NCBI GenBank assembly: GCA_963757815.1
Contig: CAVWSN010000029.1
Span: 1 to 64,000, forward strand
DNA length: 64,000 nucleotides
Reading direction: 5' to 3'
Origin: JACVRW01 sp963757815
Lineage (GTDB): Bacteria; Actinomycetota; Thermoleophilia; Solirubrobacterales; Thermoleophilaceae
This document shows positions 34,817 through 42,885 of this stretch, piece by piece (position 1 is the first letter of the stretch; each line of letters begins with the position of its first letter). Position numbers and translations under genes: made by a program. The notes under the pieces were generated by a model. That model ran no database searches and had not been told where the DNA came from. It was given only the letters and a program-made list of their open reading frames with translations.

Positions 34817-36184
34817 CTAAGCCGCGTCGCGACGCGCCGCCCTGGCCTGCGCGTTCACCGTGCGCAGCGCCAGGGCCGCGGTCCAGCTGAAGTCGCGGGT
34901 ACCGAGGCCGCGCCCCGAGTCGGGCACGAAGTACTCGCGCATGCCGCCGCCCTCGACCGCGTCCAGCATGCGGGCCCGCAGAGTCGCGGCCGCCTCGTGC
35001 TCGCCGTGCTCGTCGAGTCCGTGCGCGCAGAGCCAGGTGACATTCGCCCAGACCGGCCCGCGCCAGTAGTTGCGCGGTGAGCGGTCCGGATCGTCAGCGG
35101 CGAGCGAGCGCACGCCGTAAGGCGAGGCGAGCCGCCCGTCGACGACCTCGCGGGCGAGGGCGCTGACCTGGTCGCGTGCCAGGCCGGGACTGAGCACCGC
35201 CAGCGCGCTACCGGCCCCGAGGACCGTGAGCGGCGACCCGTCGACCATGTCGACCGCGCGGATCAGCCCGTCCGAGCCCGCCCGGGCGCGCAGCGCCGCG
35301 GCGACCCGCTCGGAGCCGGACCTGCTCTCCTCCGCGACCGCCTCGTCACCGAGGTCGGTGGCGAGCAACGCGAGGTCGTGACAGGAGCGCGCGAGGATCG
35401 CGCTGAAGCCCGGATCGAGTACCCGGAACGCGCCGGCGCGGGCGAGGCGCACCTGGTCCCAGTCGATGGCGGTGCCGCGGCGCACGAGCGTGAGGAAGCG
35501 GCGGTAGTGCTCGTCGCTCGGCCGCTCCGCGGCGTCGACCGAGTGGGTGTCGCGCCGGTGGAGGACGGACACTTCGGGCAGCACCCGCCAGAGCGGGGCA
35601 TCCCATTCGAGCGCGTTGTCACGCCCGGACTCCCAGGGGTGGACGAGCACCGGCTCGCGGACGCCACGCGGGTCGCGCTCCTCGAGCAGGAAGCGATGCC
35701 AGGCCAGCAGCGGGGGCAAGAGGGCGGCCGCGCGCCCCTCGTCGGGATGCCGCTCGAACAGGAGCCGCGCGCAGGTGGCGGCGACCGGCGGCTGCGTGAT
35801 GCCGGAGATCCGGCGGCCGTCCACGCTGAAGCGCCTGCCCCACCAGCGCGGCCCCGGGAGGTAGCGCGCGTACGGTCGCGCGACCGAGGTGAGAACGCTC
35901 CGCAGCCGGCCGTTGAAACGGTCGGGGACGCGCGTGTGAAAGGCGATGTGCGGAATCATCCCCTGGACGTCGCGCGCGCCGGCCAGCGTCTCGAGCTCGG
36001 TCCAGGCGCGCGCCGGGTCGAGCTCCGCCCAGCCGAGCGCGGCCAGAGCCGAGTCCCAATTCCACTGGTGCGGATAGGTGGAGCGCGACGGGACGGTGTA
36101 GCCGCCGTTGTCGTTGCCGCGCAGGACGCGCTCGGCCGCAGCGGGCAGACCGGCTTCGGGTAAGGGGACCACGCTCGACGCCAT
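34817..36184 (-). CDS. GH63-like glucosidase (MGH1 type)
   Basis: Encodes 455 residues with an (alpha/alpha)6-barrel layout. Conserved blocks are STYPHQWNWDSALAALGWAE, GMIPHIAF, GITQPPVAATCARLLFE, WESGRDNALEWDAPLW and NYWRGPVWANVTWLCAHGL. WNWDS and the WESGRDN acid fit glycoside hydrolases of the GH63/glucosylglycerate- and mannosylglycerate-hydrolase group. No signal peptide, so probably cytoplasmic, acting on a compatible solute or glycogen-like substrate. Ten nt before the mutase gene. Confidence 0.82.
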   Translation of the reverse strand: MASSVVPLPEAGLPAAAERVLRGNDNGGYTVPSRSTYPHQWNWDSALAALGWAELDPARAWTELETLAGARDVQGMIPHIAFHTRVPDRFNGRLRSVLTSVARPYARYLPGPRWWGRRFSVDGRRISGITQPPVAATCARLLFERHPDEGRAAALLPPLLAWHRFLLEERDPRGVREPVLVHPWESGRDNALEWDAPLWRVLPEVSVLHRRDTHSVDAAERPSDEHYRRFLTLVRRGTAIDWDQVRLARAGAFRVLDPGFSAILARSCHDLALLATDLGDEAVAEESRSGSERVAAALRARAGSDGLIRAVDMVDGSPLTVLGAGSALAVLSPGLARDQVSALAREVVDGRLASPYGVRSLAADDPDRSPRNYWRGPVWANVTWLCAHGLDEHGEHEAAATLRARMLDAVEGGGMREYFVPDSGRGLGTRDFSWTAALALRTVNAQARAARRDAA

Positions 36185-36227
36185 TCTCTGTCAGGCGTCG
36201 GCGGCGCGCGGGAAGGCGCCGCCAGGG

Positions 36228-37019
36228 TCAGCGGCCGAGGCGGAGGCGGCGCAGGCGGCTCGGGCGGCGCACGCGCGCGGCCACATAGCCGCCTCCGGCG
36301 GCGATCAGGACCACGCTTCCCACGGCAGCCAGGAGCTTCAGGTGGCGCCCGAGCTTGTCGAAGCGCATGATGCGCCAGCCCTCCGCGCGGGCGATCCGCT
36401 CGAGCTCGGCATCCGGGTTGACGGCCACCGGGTGGCCCACCACCCGCAGCATCGGCAGGTCGGACTCCGAGTCCGAGTAGGCGTACGACTCGGACAGGTC
36501 GATCCCCTCGCGTGCGGCGAGCTCGCGGATCGCCTCGGCCTTGCCCTCGCGGTAGGTGAACGGCCCCGCCGGCCGGCCGGTGTAGACGCCGTCCGAGATC
36601 TCACTGCGCATCCCGATCCCGCCGTCGAGCACGAGCACATGCGCGAGCACCTCGGCGAGCTCCTGTGAGGCGGCGGTGACGATGTACACGACCCGCCCGG
36701 CGTCCTGGTGGGCATAGGCCTCGTCGAGCACCTCGCGGTAGAGCAACGGCAGCACGCCCGCGAGCACGTCGGGCCCCAGCCGCGCCAGGTCGACGACGCG
36801 CTGGCCCGCGATGGCGTCGAGGATCCGGCTCCGCAGCTCGTCGGTGCCCTGGTCGGTGGAGCCCTGCAGGCGGAAGCGGATGTTCGCCCACGCGTCGCTC
36901 GCCAGCCGGCGCCGGGAGACCATCCCGTTCTTGTAGGCGGCGCGCGCGAAGTGCACGGCGCTCGAGCCCTCTATGAGGGTCTTGTCGAGATCGAAGAAGG
37001 CGGCGGCCCGCCCCGCCAC
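36228..37019 (-). CDS. HAD-IB family phosphatase with C-terminal membrane anchor
   Basis: Encodes 263 residues. HAD motif I is AAFFDLDKTLIEGSS, motif II YIVTAAS, and motif IV the YAYSDSESDLPML acidic cluster. The layout matches the SerB-like HAD-IB subfamily found beside phospholipid enzymes. Near the C-terminus a single membrane helix (LKLLAAVGSVVLIAAGGGYV) is followed by an Arg-rich tail. Substrate not known. Confidence 0.87.
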   Translation of the reverse strand: MAGRAAAFFDLDKTLIEGSSAVHFARAAYKNGMVSRRRLASDAWANIRFRLQGSTDQGTDELRSRILDAIAGQRVVDLARLGPDVLAGVLPLLYREVLDEAYAHQDAGRVVYIVTAASQELAEVLAHVLVLDGGIGMRSEISDGVYTGRPAGPFTYREGKAEAIRELAAREGIDLSESYAYSDSESDLPMLRVVGHPVAVNPDAELERIARAEGWRIMRFDKLGRHLKLLAAVGSVVLIAAGGGYVAARVRRPSRLRRLRLGR

Positions 37020-37025
37020 CAGGTG

Positions 37026-38210
37026 CTACGCGCCGTTGACTTCGACGATCATGGCGTCGCCCTGCCCCCCACCGGAGCAGATCGCAGCCACGCCGAGGCC
37101 GCCGCCGCGGCGGCGCAGCTCATTGACGAGCGTCATGAGGATGCGCGCTCCGCTGGCCCCGATCGGGTGACCGAGGGCGATCGCACCGCCGTTCACGTTC
37201 ACCTTCGACTCGTCCACCCCGAGCATGCGCATCGAGTTGAGCGCCACCGACGCGAAGGCCTCGTTGATCTCGAACAGGTCGATGTCGTCGACCGACAGGC
37301 CGGCCTGCTCGAGCGCCTTGGTGGTCGCGTTGGCGGGGGTGCGAGCGAGATAGGGAAACTCGTCGGCCACGGCCGCCTGGGTCACGATCGTGGCCAGCGG
37401 GCTGCGCCCGTTGGCGCTCGCCCACTCGTCGGAGGAGAGCACGAGCGCGCCCGCCCCGTCGTTCACTCCCGGAGCGTTGCCGGCTGTGTGCGCGCCGTCT
37501 TTGTGGAACGCGCCGCGCAGCTTCGCGAGCGACTCGAGCGAGCTCTCGCGCCTCGGCGCCTCGTCCACCTCGACCGTGGTGTCGCCCTTACGCGAGCTGA
37601 CCGTGACAGCGACGATCTCCTCGGGCAGACGGCCCTCGTCGGTGGCGCTCACGGCGAGCTCGTGCGAGCGCAGCGCGAACTTGTCCATGTCCGCGCGGGT
37701 GATCTCGAGCTCCTCGCCGACCTCGTCGGCCTCTTCCCCCATGTGCTTGCCGGTGAACGGGTTGGTGAGCCCGTCGTGCACCATCGCGTCGAGCGCCTTC
37801 GCGTCTCCCATCCGATACCCGAAGCGAGCCTGCTTGAGCATGTAGGGAGCGCTCGACATCGACTCCATGCCGCCCGCCACGGCCAGGTCGAGGTCGCCGG
37901 CGCGCACTGCCTGGTCGACGATCCCGGCCGAGCGCAGCCCGGACGCGCAGACCTTGTTGACGGTCTCGCTGGAGACTTCCTTCGGGATTCCGGCCTTGAT
38001 CTGCGCCTGTCGGCTCGGGATCTGGCCCTGCCCGGCCTGGAGCACCTGTCCGAACACGACGTGCTCGACCTGCTCGGGCGAGACCTCGGCACGCTCGAGT
38101 GCGGCTGCCATCGCCGTTCCGCCGAGCTCGGTGGCGTCGAGCGACGCGAGGCCGCCTCCCATCTTTCCGAACGGCGTGCGGGCGGCACCGAGGATCACGG
38201 TCTTGGGCAT
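37026..38210 (-). CDS. Acetyl-CoA acetyltransferase (thiolase)
   Basis: Encodes 394 residues. The nucleophilic Cys lies in NKVCASGLRSAG, and the second catalytic part in VNVNGGAIALGHPIGASGAR and AAICSGGGQGDAMIVE. The N-terminus is the typical thiolase MPKTVILGAARTPFGKMG. It condenses two acetyl-CoA or cleaves acetoacetyl-CoA. Its context with ETF, mutase and acyl-CoA synthetase suggests acyl-chain catabolism. ATG at 38210. Confidence 0.95.
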   Translation of the reverse strand: MPKTVILGAARTPFGKMGGGLASLDATELGGTAMAAALERAEVSPEQVEHVVFGQVLQAGQGQIPSRQAQIKAGIPKEVSSETVNKVCASGLRSAGIVDQAVRAGDLDLAVAGGMESMSSAPYMLKQARFGYRMGDAKALDAMVHDGLTNPFTGKHMGEEADEVGEELEITRADMDKFALRSHELAVSATDEGRLPEEIVAVTVSSRKGDTTVEVDEAPRRESSLESLAKLRGAFHKDGAHTAGNAPGVNDGAGALVLSSDEWASANGRSPLATIVTQAAVADEFPYLARTPANATTKALEQAGLSVDDIDLFEINEAFASVALNSMRMLGVDESKVNVNGGAIALGHPIGASGARILMTLVNELRRRGGGLGVAAICSGGGQGDAMIVEVNGA

Positions 38211-38276
38211 CTGAGCTGCGTCTCCTTGCGAGTTGCGGGGGCCGCAACGATATCGCCGGGATATGCTCCCGCGCCG

Positions 38277-39728
38277 ATGCCGGGACCCACCGTCACAGCC
38301 AGCAGCGGGCCGCCCGAGGAGACCGCGGCCGACACCCGCGTCGTCGGCCTGTACGAGGGCGAGACGCTCGCCGACCCGGAGCTGCAGGCGCTCGTGGAGC
38401 TCGGCGAGGCCAAGCCCGGGCTCAAGAAGGTCGCCGTCGCGCACGAGGACGCGCCGGGAGGGGGCCGGCGCCGGGTCCTTATCACGGGACTCGGCAAGCG
38501 CGACGAGTTCGACGCCGAACGCGCTCGCGTTGCGGCCGCCGCCGCGGCCGGGCGTGCCAAGGAGCTCGGCGCGGTGTCGCTCTCATGGGCCACACCGCCC
38601 GGTCCCGGCGTGGCAGCAGCGCTCGTGGAGGGCACGCTCCTCAAGCTGTACGCGTTCGACCGCTTCAAGTCGTCGAAGGAGGACGACGGCGCCGGGGTGG
38701 AGGCGCTCGAGATCAGGGGCGACGGCGTCGACGCCGGCGAGGTCGAGCGGGCACGGATCGCGGCCGGCGCGGCCAACGCCGCCCGCGACCTCCAGAACCT
38801 CCCCTCCAACGTCGCCACGCCCGTATTCCTGGCCGAGCGGGCCTCCGAGATCGCGGCGCAGCATGACGCGCTCGAGGTGGAGCTGCTCGATCGCGAGGCG
38901 ATCGCGGCTCGCGGGATGGGGGCCTTCGCCGCGGTGGCGCAGGGCACCGAGGCCGAGCCGCGGCTGATCGTGCTGCGCTGGCGACCGCCGGGCGCGGGCG
39001 GACCGCACCTCGCCTTCGTCGGGAAGGCCGTGACGTTCGACACCGGCGGGATCTCGATCAAGCCCTCGGCCAAGATGCAGGAGATGAAGTTCGACATGTC
39101 GGGCGGCGCCGCGGTGATCGAGGCGATGGCCGGCGTCGCCGAGCTGGGCGTCCCGGCCACGATCACCGCCGTGGTGCCGTCGACCGAGAACATGCCGAGC
39201 GGCAGCGCGGTCAAGCCGGGCGACATCGTCACCGCGATGAACGGAAAGACGATCGAGGTGAACAACACGGACGCCGAGGGCCGCCTGATCCTCGCCGACG
39301 CGCTCTGCTACGCGGTGGAGCAGGGCGCCGAGCGGATCGTCGACCTGGCCACGCTCACGGGCGCGATCCTCGTCGCGCTCGGCCACACCTACTGCGGCCT
39401 GTTCTCGAACGACGACGACTGGTACCGCCAGGTCGAGGCGGCCTGCCAGGCGAGCGGTGAGCTCGGCTGGCGCCTCCCGCTCCATCCCGAGTACCTCGAG
39501 CTGACCAAGGGGCAGTACGCCGACCTCACGAACGCGGCCGAGCAGCGCGTGGCGATGTCGAGCTACGCGGCGGAGTTCCTGCGCCAGTTCGTCGACGATC
39601 GCCCGTGGGTGCACATGGACATCGCCGGGACCGCCTGGGGGATGAGCCGCAACTACGTGGGCAAGGGCGCCAGTGGTTTTGGCACCCGGACGCTGATCGA
39701 GCTGGCCCGGAGCGCGGCGGCGACGTAG
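38277..39728 (+). CDS. pepA: Leucyl aminopeptidase, M17 family
   Basis: Encodes 483 residues from the ATG at 38277. The metal site is formed by GKAVTFDTGGISIKP, KFDMSGGAAVIEAM and the family signature NNTDAEGRLILADAL. The C-terminal MDIAGTAWG also fits. It is a cytoplasmic dinuclear metallopeptidase that removes N-terminal residues from peptides. Divergent from the thiolase gene with a 66-nt gap that must hold both promoters. Confidence 0.95.
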   Translation: MPGPTVTASSGPPEETAADTRVVGLYEGETLADPELQALVELGEAKPGLKKVAVAHEDAPGGGRRRVLITGLGKRDEFDAERARVAAAAAAGRAKELGAVSLSWATPPGPGVAAALVEGTLLKLYAFDRFKSSKEDDGAGVEALEIRGDGVDAGEVERARIAAGAANAARDLQNLPSNVATPVFLAERASEIAAQHDALEVELLDREAIAARGMGAFAAVAQGTEAEPRLIVLRWRPPGAGGPHLAFVGKAVTFDTGGISIKPSAKMQEMKFDMSGGAAVIEAMAGVAELGVPATITAVVPSTENMPSGSAVKPGDIVTAMNGKTIEVNNTDAEGRLILADALCYAVEQGAERIVDLATLTGAILVALGHTYCGLFSNDDDWYRQVEAACQASGELGWRLPLHPEYLELTKGQYADLTNAAEQRVAMSSYAAEFLRQFVDDRPWVHMDIAGTAWGMSRNYVGKGASGFGTRTLIELARSAAAT

Positions 39729-39787
39729 GCCCGCGCAGGCCTTCGACGTACGCCTCCGCAGGCCCGGTTTCACGCTGTTTCACGTTG

Positions 39788-39803
39788 TGTGACATTGGTC
39801 ACA
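39788..39803. promoter_or_regulatory. CRP/GlxR-type binding site
   Basis: TGTGAcattggTCACA exactly matches TGTGA-N6-TCACA, and the palindrome extends one base each side (G..C). It lies 156-171 nt upstream of the TTG start of the Rpf-like transglycosylase gene. In Mycobacterium tuberculosis the CRP homologue Rv3676 directly controls rpfA, so the position makes sense. A TTGACT hexamer follows at 39811-39816, but no good -10 was found. Confidence 0.7.
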
Positions 39804-39840
39804 CTTGCGTTTGACTCGCTAATCGGGTGGCTACCGTGAC

Positions 39841-39958
39841 CGCGTAAGCCGAACTCGGCCCTGTCCGCGTGCGGGAGAGATCGCGCGGGCTCGGCAAGCC
39901 CTGGCGGGCGTCCTTCGGGACGTCAATGCCGGGCAGGCAACACCCGGAGGTTCCTCCG
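39841..39958 (+). promoter_or_regulatory. Structured 5' leader overlapping the ribosome binding site
   Basis: This stretch can fold into several hairpins: GGGC-tcggcaa-GCCC near 39887-39901, GCGTCC-UUCG-GGACGT (39908-39923, a UUCG tetraloop), and CCGGG-caggcaaca-CCCGG (39929-39947). The last arm overlaps the start of the Shine-Dalgarno GGAGG (39946-39950). That arrangement suits translational control. Actinobacterial rpf-type genes often carry a c-di-AMP (ydaO) riboswitch; CAGGCAAC and the opening CCGAACTCGG are faintly reminiscent, but core ydaO motifs are missing. Class unassigned. Confidence 0.45.
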
Positions 39959-40576
39959 TTGAAGAAGCAGGTGACAATCCTGCTGCTGTCCGCGTGCGCG
40001 CTCGTGCCCGCGGTGGCAGCCGGAGCGCCGGCCCTGGCCCAGACGAGTCAGCCGGCGCTTGAGACCATGACAACCACTGGCGGCACCGGAGCCGCCGTCT
40101 TCCCACAGGCAAAGGCCGCCGGTGCTGATATTCGGCGCGCCTACCGCCGATGGCGAAGAAAGCTCGACCACTACGGGGTGCAGCGCGGCCGCAACCTCGT
40201 CGTGGCCGCCCGGAGCCGGCAGCGCCCGCCCACGGCGCAGGAGCTGCGGCGCTCGATCCATCGCATGCAGAAGCGCTTCCACCGCTTCCTCCGCACGCCG
40301 GAGGGCCGCTCGGTCGCGTTCCGCTTCAAGGTGCGGCGAATCCCCAACTGGGGCCAGCAGCACCTGGAGTCCATCGCCGCGTGTGAGTCCCACGGCAACC
40401 CGCGCGCCATCGGTGGCGGCGGGACGTACCGCGGGATGTACCAGTTCAGCTTCAGCACCTGGCAGGTCGTCGGCGGGTCCGGCGACCCGGTGGCCGCGTC
40501 GCGTCACGAGCAGACGTGGCGCGCATGGCTGCTGCTGAGCCGGCACGGCTCGGGCCACTGGCCCATCTGTGGATAG
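39959..40576 (+). CDS. Secreted Rpf-like transglycosylase-domain protein
   Basis: About 205 residues from the TTG at 39959, placed 8 nt after a GGAGG. A signal peptide (KKQVTILLLSACALVPAVAA) is followed by an Arg-rich helical region. The C-terminal domain LESIAACESHGNPRAIGGGG, YRGMYQFSFSTWQVVGGSG and QTWRAWLLLSRHGSGHWPIC has the catalytic Glu in ACESHG and the two Cys of resuscitation-promoting-factor/transglycosylase domains. It should cut peptidoglycan glycan strands outside the cell. A CRP-like site and a structured leader precede it. Confidence 0.9.
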   Translation: MKKQVTILLLSACALVPAVAAGAPALAQTSQPALETMTTTGGTGAAVFPQAKAAGADIRRAYRRWRRKLDHYGVQRGRNLVVAARSRQRPPTAQELRRSIHRMQKRFHRFLRTPEGRSVAFRFKVRRIPNWGQQHLESIAACESHGNPRAIGGGGTYRGMYQFSFSTWQVVGGSGDPVAASRHEQTWRAWLLLSRHGSGHWPICG

Positions 40577-40620
40577 GACGCCGCCTGGCCGGCTGCGAAC
40601 CGGCGCCTGGCGGCGTCCTC

Positions 40621-40653
40621 GGGGGCGGACGGGCTCCAGCCCTGTCCGCCCCC
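40621..40653. terminator. Strong GC hairpin terminator
   Basis: GGGGGCGGAC-GGGCT-cc-AGCCC-TGTCCGCCCCC forms a nearly perfect 15-bp stem with a 2-nt gap as loop. It lies between the convergent Rpf-like gene (ends 40576) and the membrane protein gene (ends 40696) and could serve both. No T-tract, as is common in high-GC genomes. Confidence 0.7.
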
Positions 40654-40695
40654 TGCGTCCTTGCCAGGCTTGGTTCTCGCTCGGCAGGCGACGCC

Positions 40696-41074
40696 CTAAG
40701 CCCGCTCCGTCCGGCGCTGCTCCTCGCGCGTCGTCTCGCGCTCCGAGCCCGGCTCGTAGTCGCCCTTGGTGTCAGGGTCGATGTCGTGGGCGCGGGCGTG
40801 GTGGTGCTCCGCTTCGACGCCGCTGTTCCTCCGCTCGGACGGCCTGTTGGCGCGCCTCCGCCTCCTCGCGGCGGGCTCTGGCGGCGCGTTCGTCGGCCTC
40901 GGCGCTCATCTGGTCGGCCTCGGCGCCACGGACCTCCGCTTCGCGCCTGATCTCACGGGCCTCGTGGCGCCGTGTCTCGTGCGCGCGATCGCGGCTCCGC
41001 TTGCCGAGCCACATGACCAGTGCCAGCACGATCAGGGCACCGATGACGATTGCGATGATCGCTCCAGCGCTCAT
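40696..41074 (-). CDS. Small membrane protein with charged coiled coil, one frame break
   Basis: One membrane helix (AGAIIAIVIGALIVLALVMWL) is followed by an Arg/Glu/Ala-rich coiled coil (ETRRHEAREIRREAEVRGAE). In the first frame the C-terminus turns into Pro/Arg repeats. Shifting by one base near 40813-40824 gives EAEHHHARAHDIDPDTKGDY and ends EEQRRTERA with TAG at 40696-40698. The span is 379 nt, 126 codons plus one, for 125 residues. The shifted reading is preferred because it is polar and compositionally consistent. Function unknown. Confidence 0.7.
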
Positions 41075-41130
41075 TCGGACTCCTTCGTCGGTTGCCCGAA
41101 CCGGCTACCCCGAATCGGCAGCCGGTATCC

Positions 41131-42783
41131 CTATTTCGACTCGGCCGTCTCGGGCTCGTCCAGCTCGTGCAGCTCGCGCTTCAGCACCTTGCCGGTGGCA
41201 TTGCGCGGCAGCTCTTCGATGAACCAGATCTCGCGCGGGACCTTGTAGCGCGCGAGGTTCTGCTTGACGTGCGACTTCAGCTCGTCCTCACTCGCGTCGC
41301 GCCCCTGCTCGAGGACGACGAAGGCGCGCAGCCGCTGGCCGAAGTCGGCGTCGTCGACGCCGATGGCCGCGGCCTCGGACACCGCGTCGTGGCGAGCAAG
41401 CGTGTCCTCGACCTCCTTGGGGAAGACGTTCTCGCCGCCCGACACGATCATCTCGTCGTCGCGGCCCTCGACGAACAGCCGGCCGTCGGCATCGAAGCGC
41501 CCGACGTCGCCCGTCGACATGAAGGCCCCGATCACCTCCTTGGAGCCGCCGCCGGTGTAGCCCTCGAAGAGCATCTCGTTGGTGACGAATATCCGCCCGG
41601 GCTGACCCTCGGGCACCTCCTCCCCGTTCTCGTCAAGGAGCTTCACGAGCGTCCCGCGCGGCGGGCGTCCGGCGGTGCCGGGGGCGGCGCGCATGTCCTC
41701 GGGCGTGGCGATCGACGCCCACGCAACCTCGGTGGATCCGTAGAGGTTGTAGAGCGTGTCGCCGAAGGCGTTCATCCAGTGGGTGGCGAGATCGCCGGGC
41801 AGCGCCGAGCCGCTCGCGGCCACCACCTTCAGCGAGGACACGTCGTACTTCGCGCGCGTCTGCTCCGGCAGGTCGAGTATCCGCTGCATCATCACCGGCA
41901 CCACGACGAGCGAGTCGCAGCGGTAGCGCGCCACCGCGGCGAGGCAGGGCTCGGGATCGAACTTGCGCCGGAGGACGTACGTGGTTCCCAGGATGAGGCC
42001 GAGCGAGAAGTGCGCGAGCCCCCACGAGTGGAAGAGCGGCGCCGCGATGTGGGAGACCTGGCGCGTCTTCAGCGGGATCGCCGAGAGGAGCGAGACGACC
42101 GGGTCGAGCGACTGCGGGTTGCCGCGCGAGGCGCCCTTCGGGCTTCCCGTGGTGCCGCTCGTCAAGATCGTCACGCGGCCCTCGCGAGCCGGCGGCACCA
42201 CGTCACCCGCGTCCCCCGCGCGGATCAGCTCGTCGAGCGTGGGGTCGGCGCAGCTGTCCGAGTCGTGCCAGGCCACGAAGCGCTTGCGCCGCTTCCCCGC
42301 CTCCTCGAGCAGGCCGCCGAACTCCTCGTCGTAGATGAGGGCTCTCGGCTTCTCCCGTTGCGCGACCTCGGCCAGCTGGGGACCGGCGAACGCGGTGTTG
42401 AGATAGAGGGCGTCGGCGCCGAGCTTGGACACCGCGATCGTGGACTCGATGAAGCCGCGATGGTTCCGGCACATGATTCCCACGCCGTCACCCTCAACGA
42501 CTCCCGCATCCGCGAGCGAGTGCGCGAGTGCGTTCGTGCGGAAGTTGACCTCCGAGTAGCTGAGTGTTCCGAGCTCGTCGACGATCATCGGGTCGTCCGG
42601 GTAGCGGGCGGCGAGCGAGATCGCACCGGCGGCGGGGCTCCGCCCCCAGTGCTGGAGGGTGCGCACGAAAGCCCAGAGCCGGTCGGGACGGATCGGCCGG
42701 ATGACGCCGGCGTCGATGAGCACCTTGACGCTCCCGAGTTGATAGACCGCCTGCCCCGGCAACCGCTTTACAAGCTCGCTCAC
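41131..42783 (-). CDS. AMP-dependent acyl-CoA synthetase
   Basis: Encodes 550 residues from the GTG at 42783, preceded by a GGAGGG. ANL-family motifs are present: the P-loop VTILTSGTTGSPKGASRG, the A5 region YNLYGSTEVAW, the hinge motif STGDVGRFDADGRLFVEGRD and the catalytic Lys in PRNATGKVLKRELHEL. It activates a carboxylic acid, probably a medium or long fatty acid, to its CoA thioester. Chain-length preference is unknown. Confidence 0.92.
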   Translation of the reverse strand: MSELVKRLPGQAVYQLGSVKVLIDAGVIRPIRPDRLWAFVRTLQHWGRSPAAGAISLAARYPDDPMIVDELGTLSYSEVNFRTNALAHSLADAGVVEGDGVGIMCRNHRGFIESTIAVSKLGADALYLNTAFAGPQLAEVAQREKPRALIYDEEFGGLLEEAGKRRKRFVAWHDSDSCADPTLDELIRAGDAGDVVPPAREGRVTILTSGTTGSPKGASRGNPQSLDPVVSLLSAIPLKTRQVSHIAAPLFHSWGLAHFSLGLILGTTYVLRRKFDPEPCLAAVARYRCDSLVVVPVMMQRILDLPEQTRAKYDVSSLKVVAASGSALPGDLATHWMNAFGDTLYNLYGSTEVAWASIATPEDMRAAPGTAGRPPRGTLVKLLDENGEEVPEGQPGRIFVTNEMLFEGYTGGGSKEVIGAFMSTGDVGRFDADGRLFVEGRDDEMIVSGGENVFPKEVEDTLARHDAVSEAAAIGVDDADFGQRLRAFVVLEQGRDASEDELKSHVKQNLARYKVPREIWFIEELPRNATGKVLKRELHELDEPETAESK

Positions 42784-42885
42784 CTGATCGCACCCTCCTG
42801 CGCTTCGACTCTGTCCGCTCAATTGTGAAGTGTCCGGGCAAGGCGCCGCCGCCGGGCGCCCGGGGGCCATGCCGGCAGCCCTGCC

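Noticed and set aside
36708..38276. A long in-frame N-terminal extension of leucyl aminopeptidase
   Set aside because: Opposite strand of the HAD phosphatase and thiolase genes; M17 homology starts at the ATG at 38277.
39841..39958. A confident ydaO (c-di-AMP) riboswitch
   Set aside because: Only faint similarity (CCGAACTCGG and CAGGCAAC); the GGTGAATC-type core is absent, so listed as an unclassified leader.
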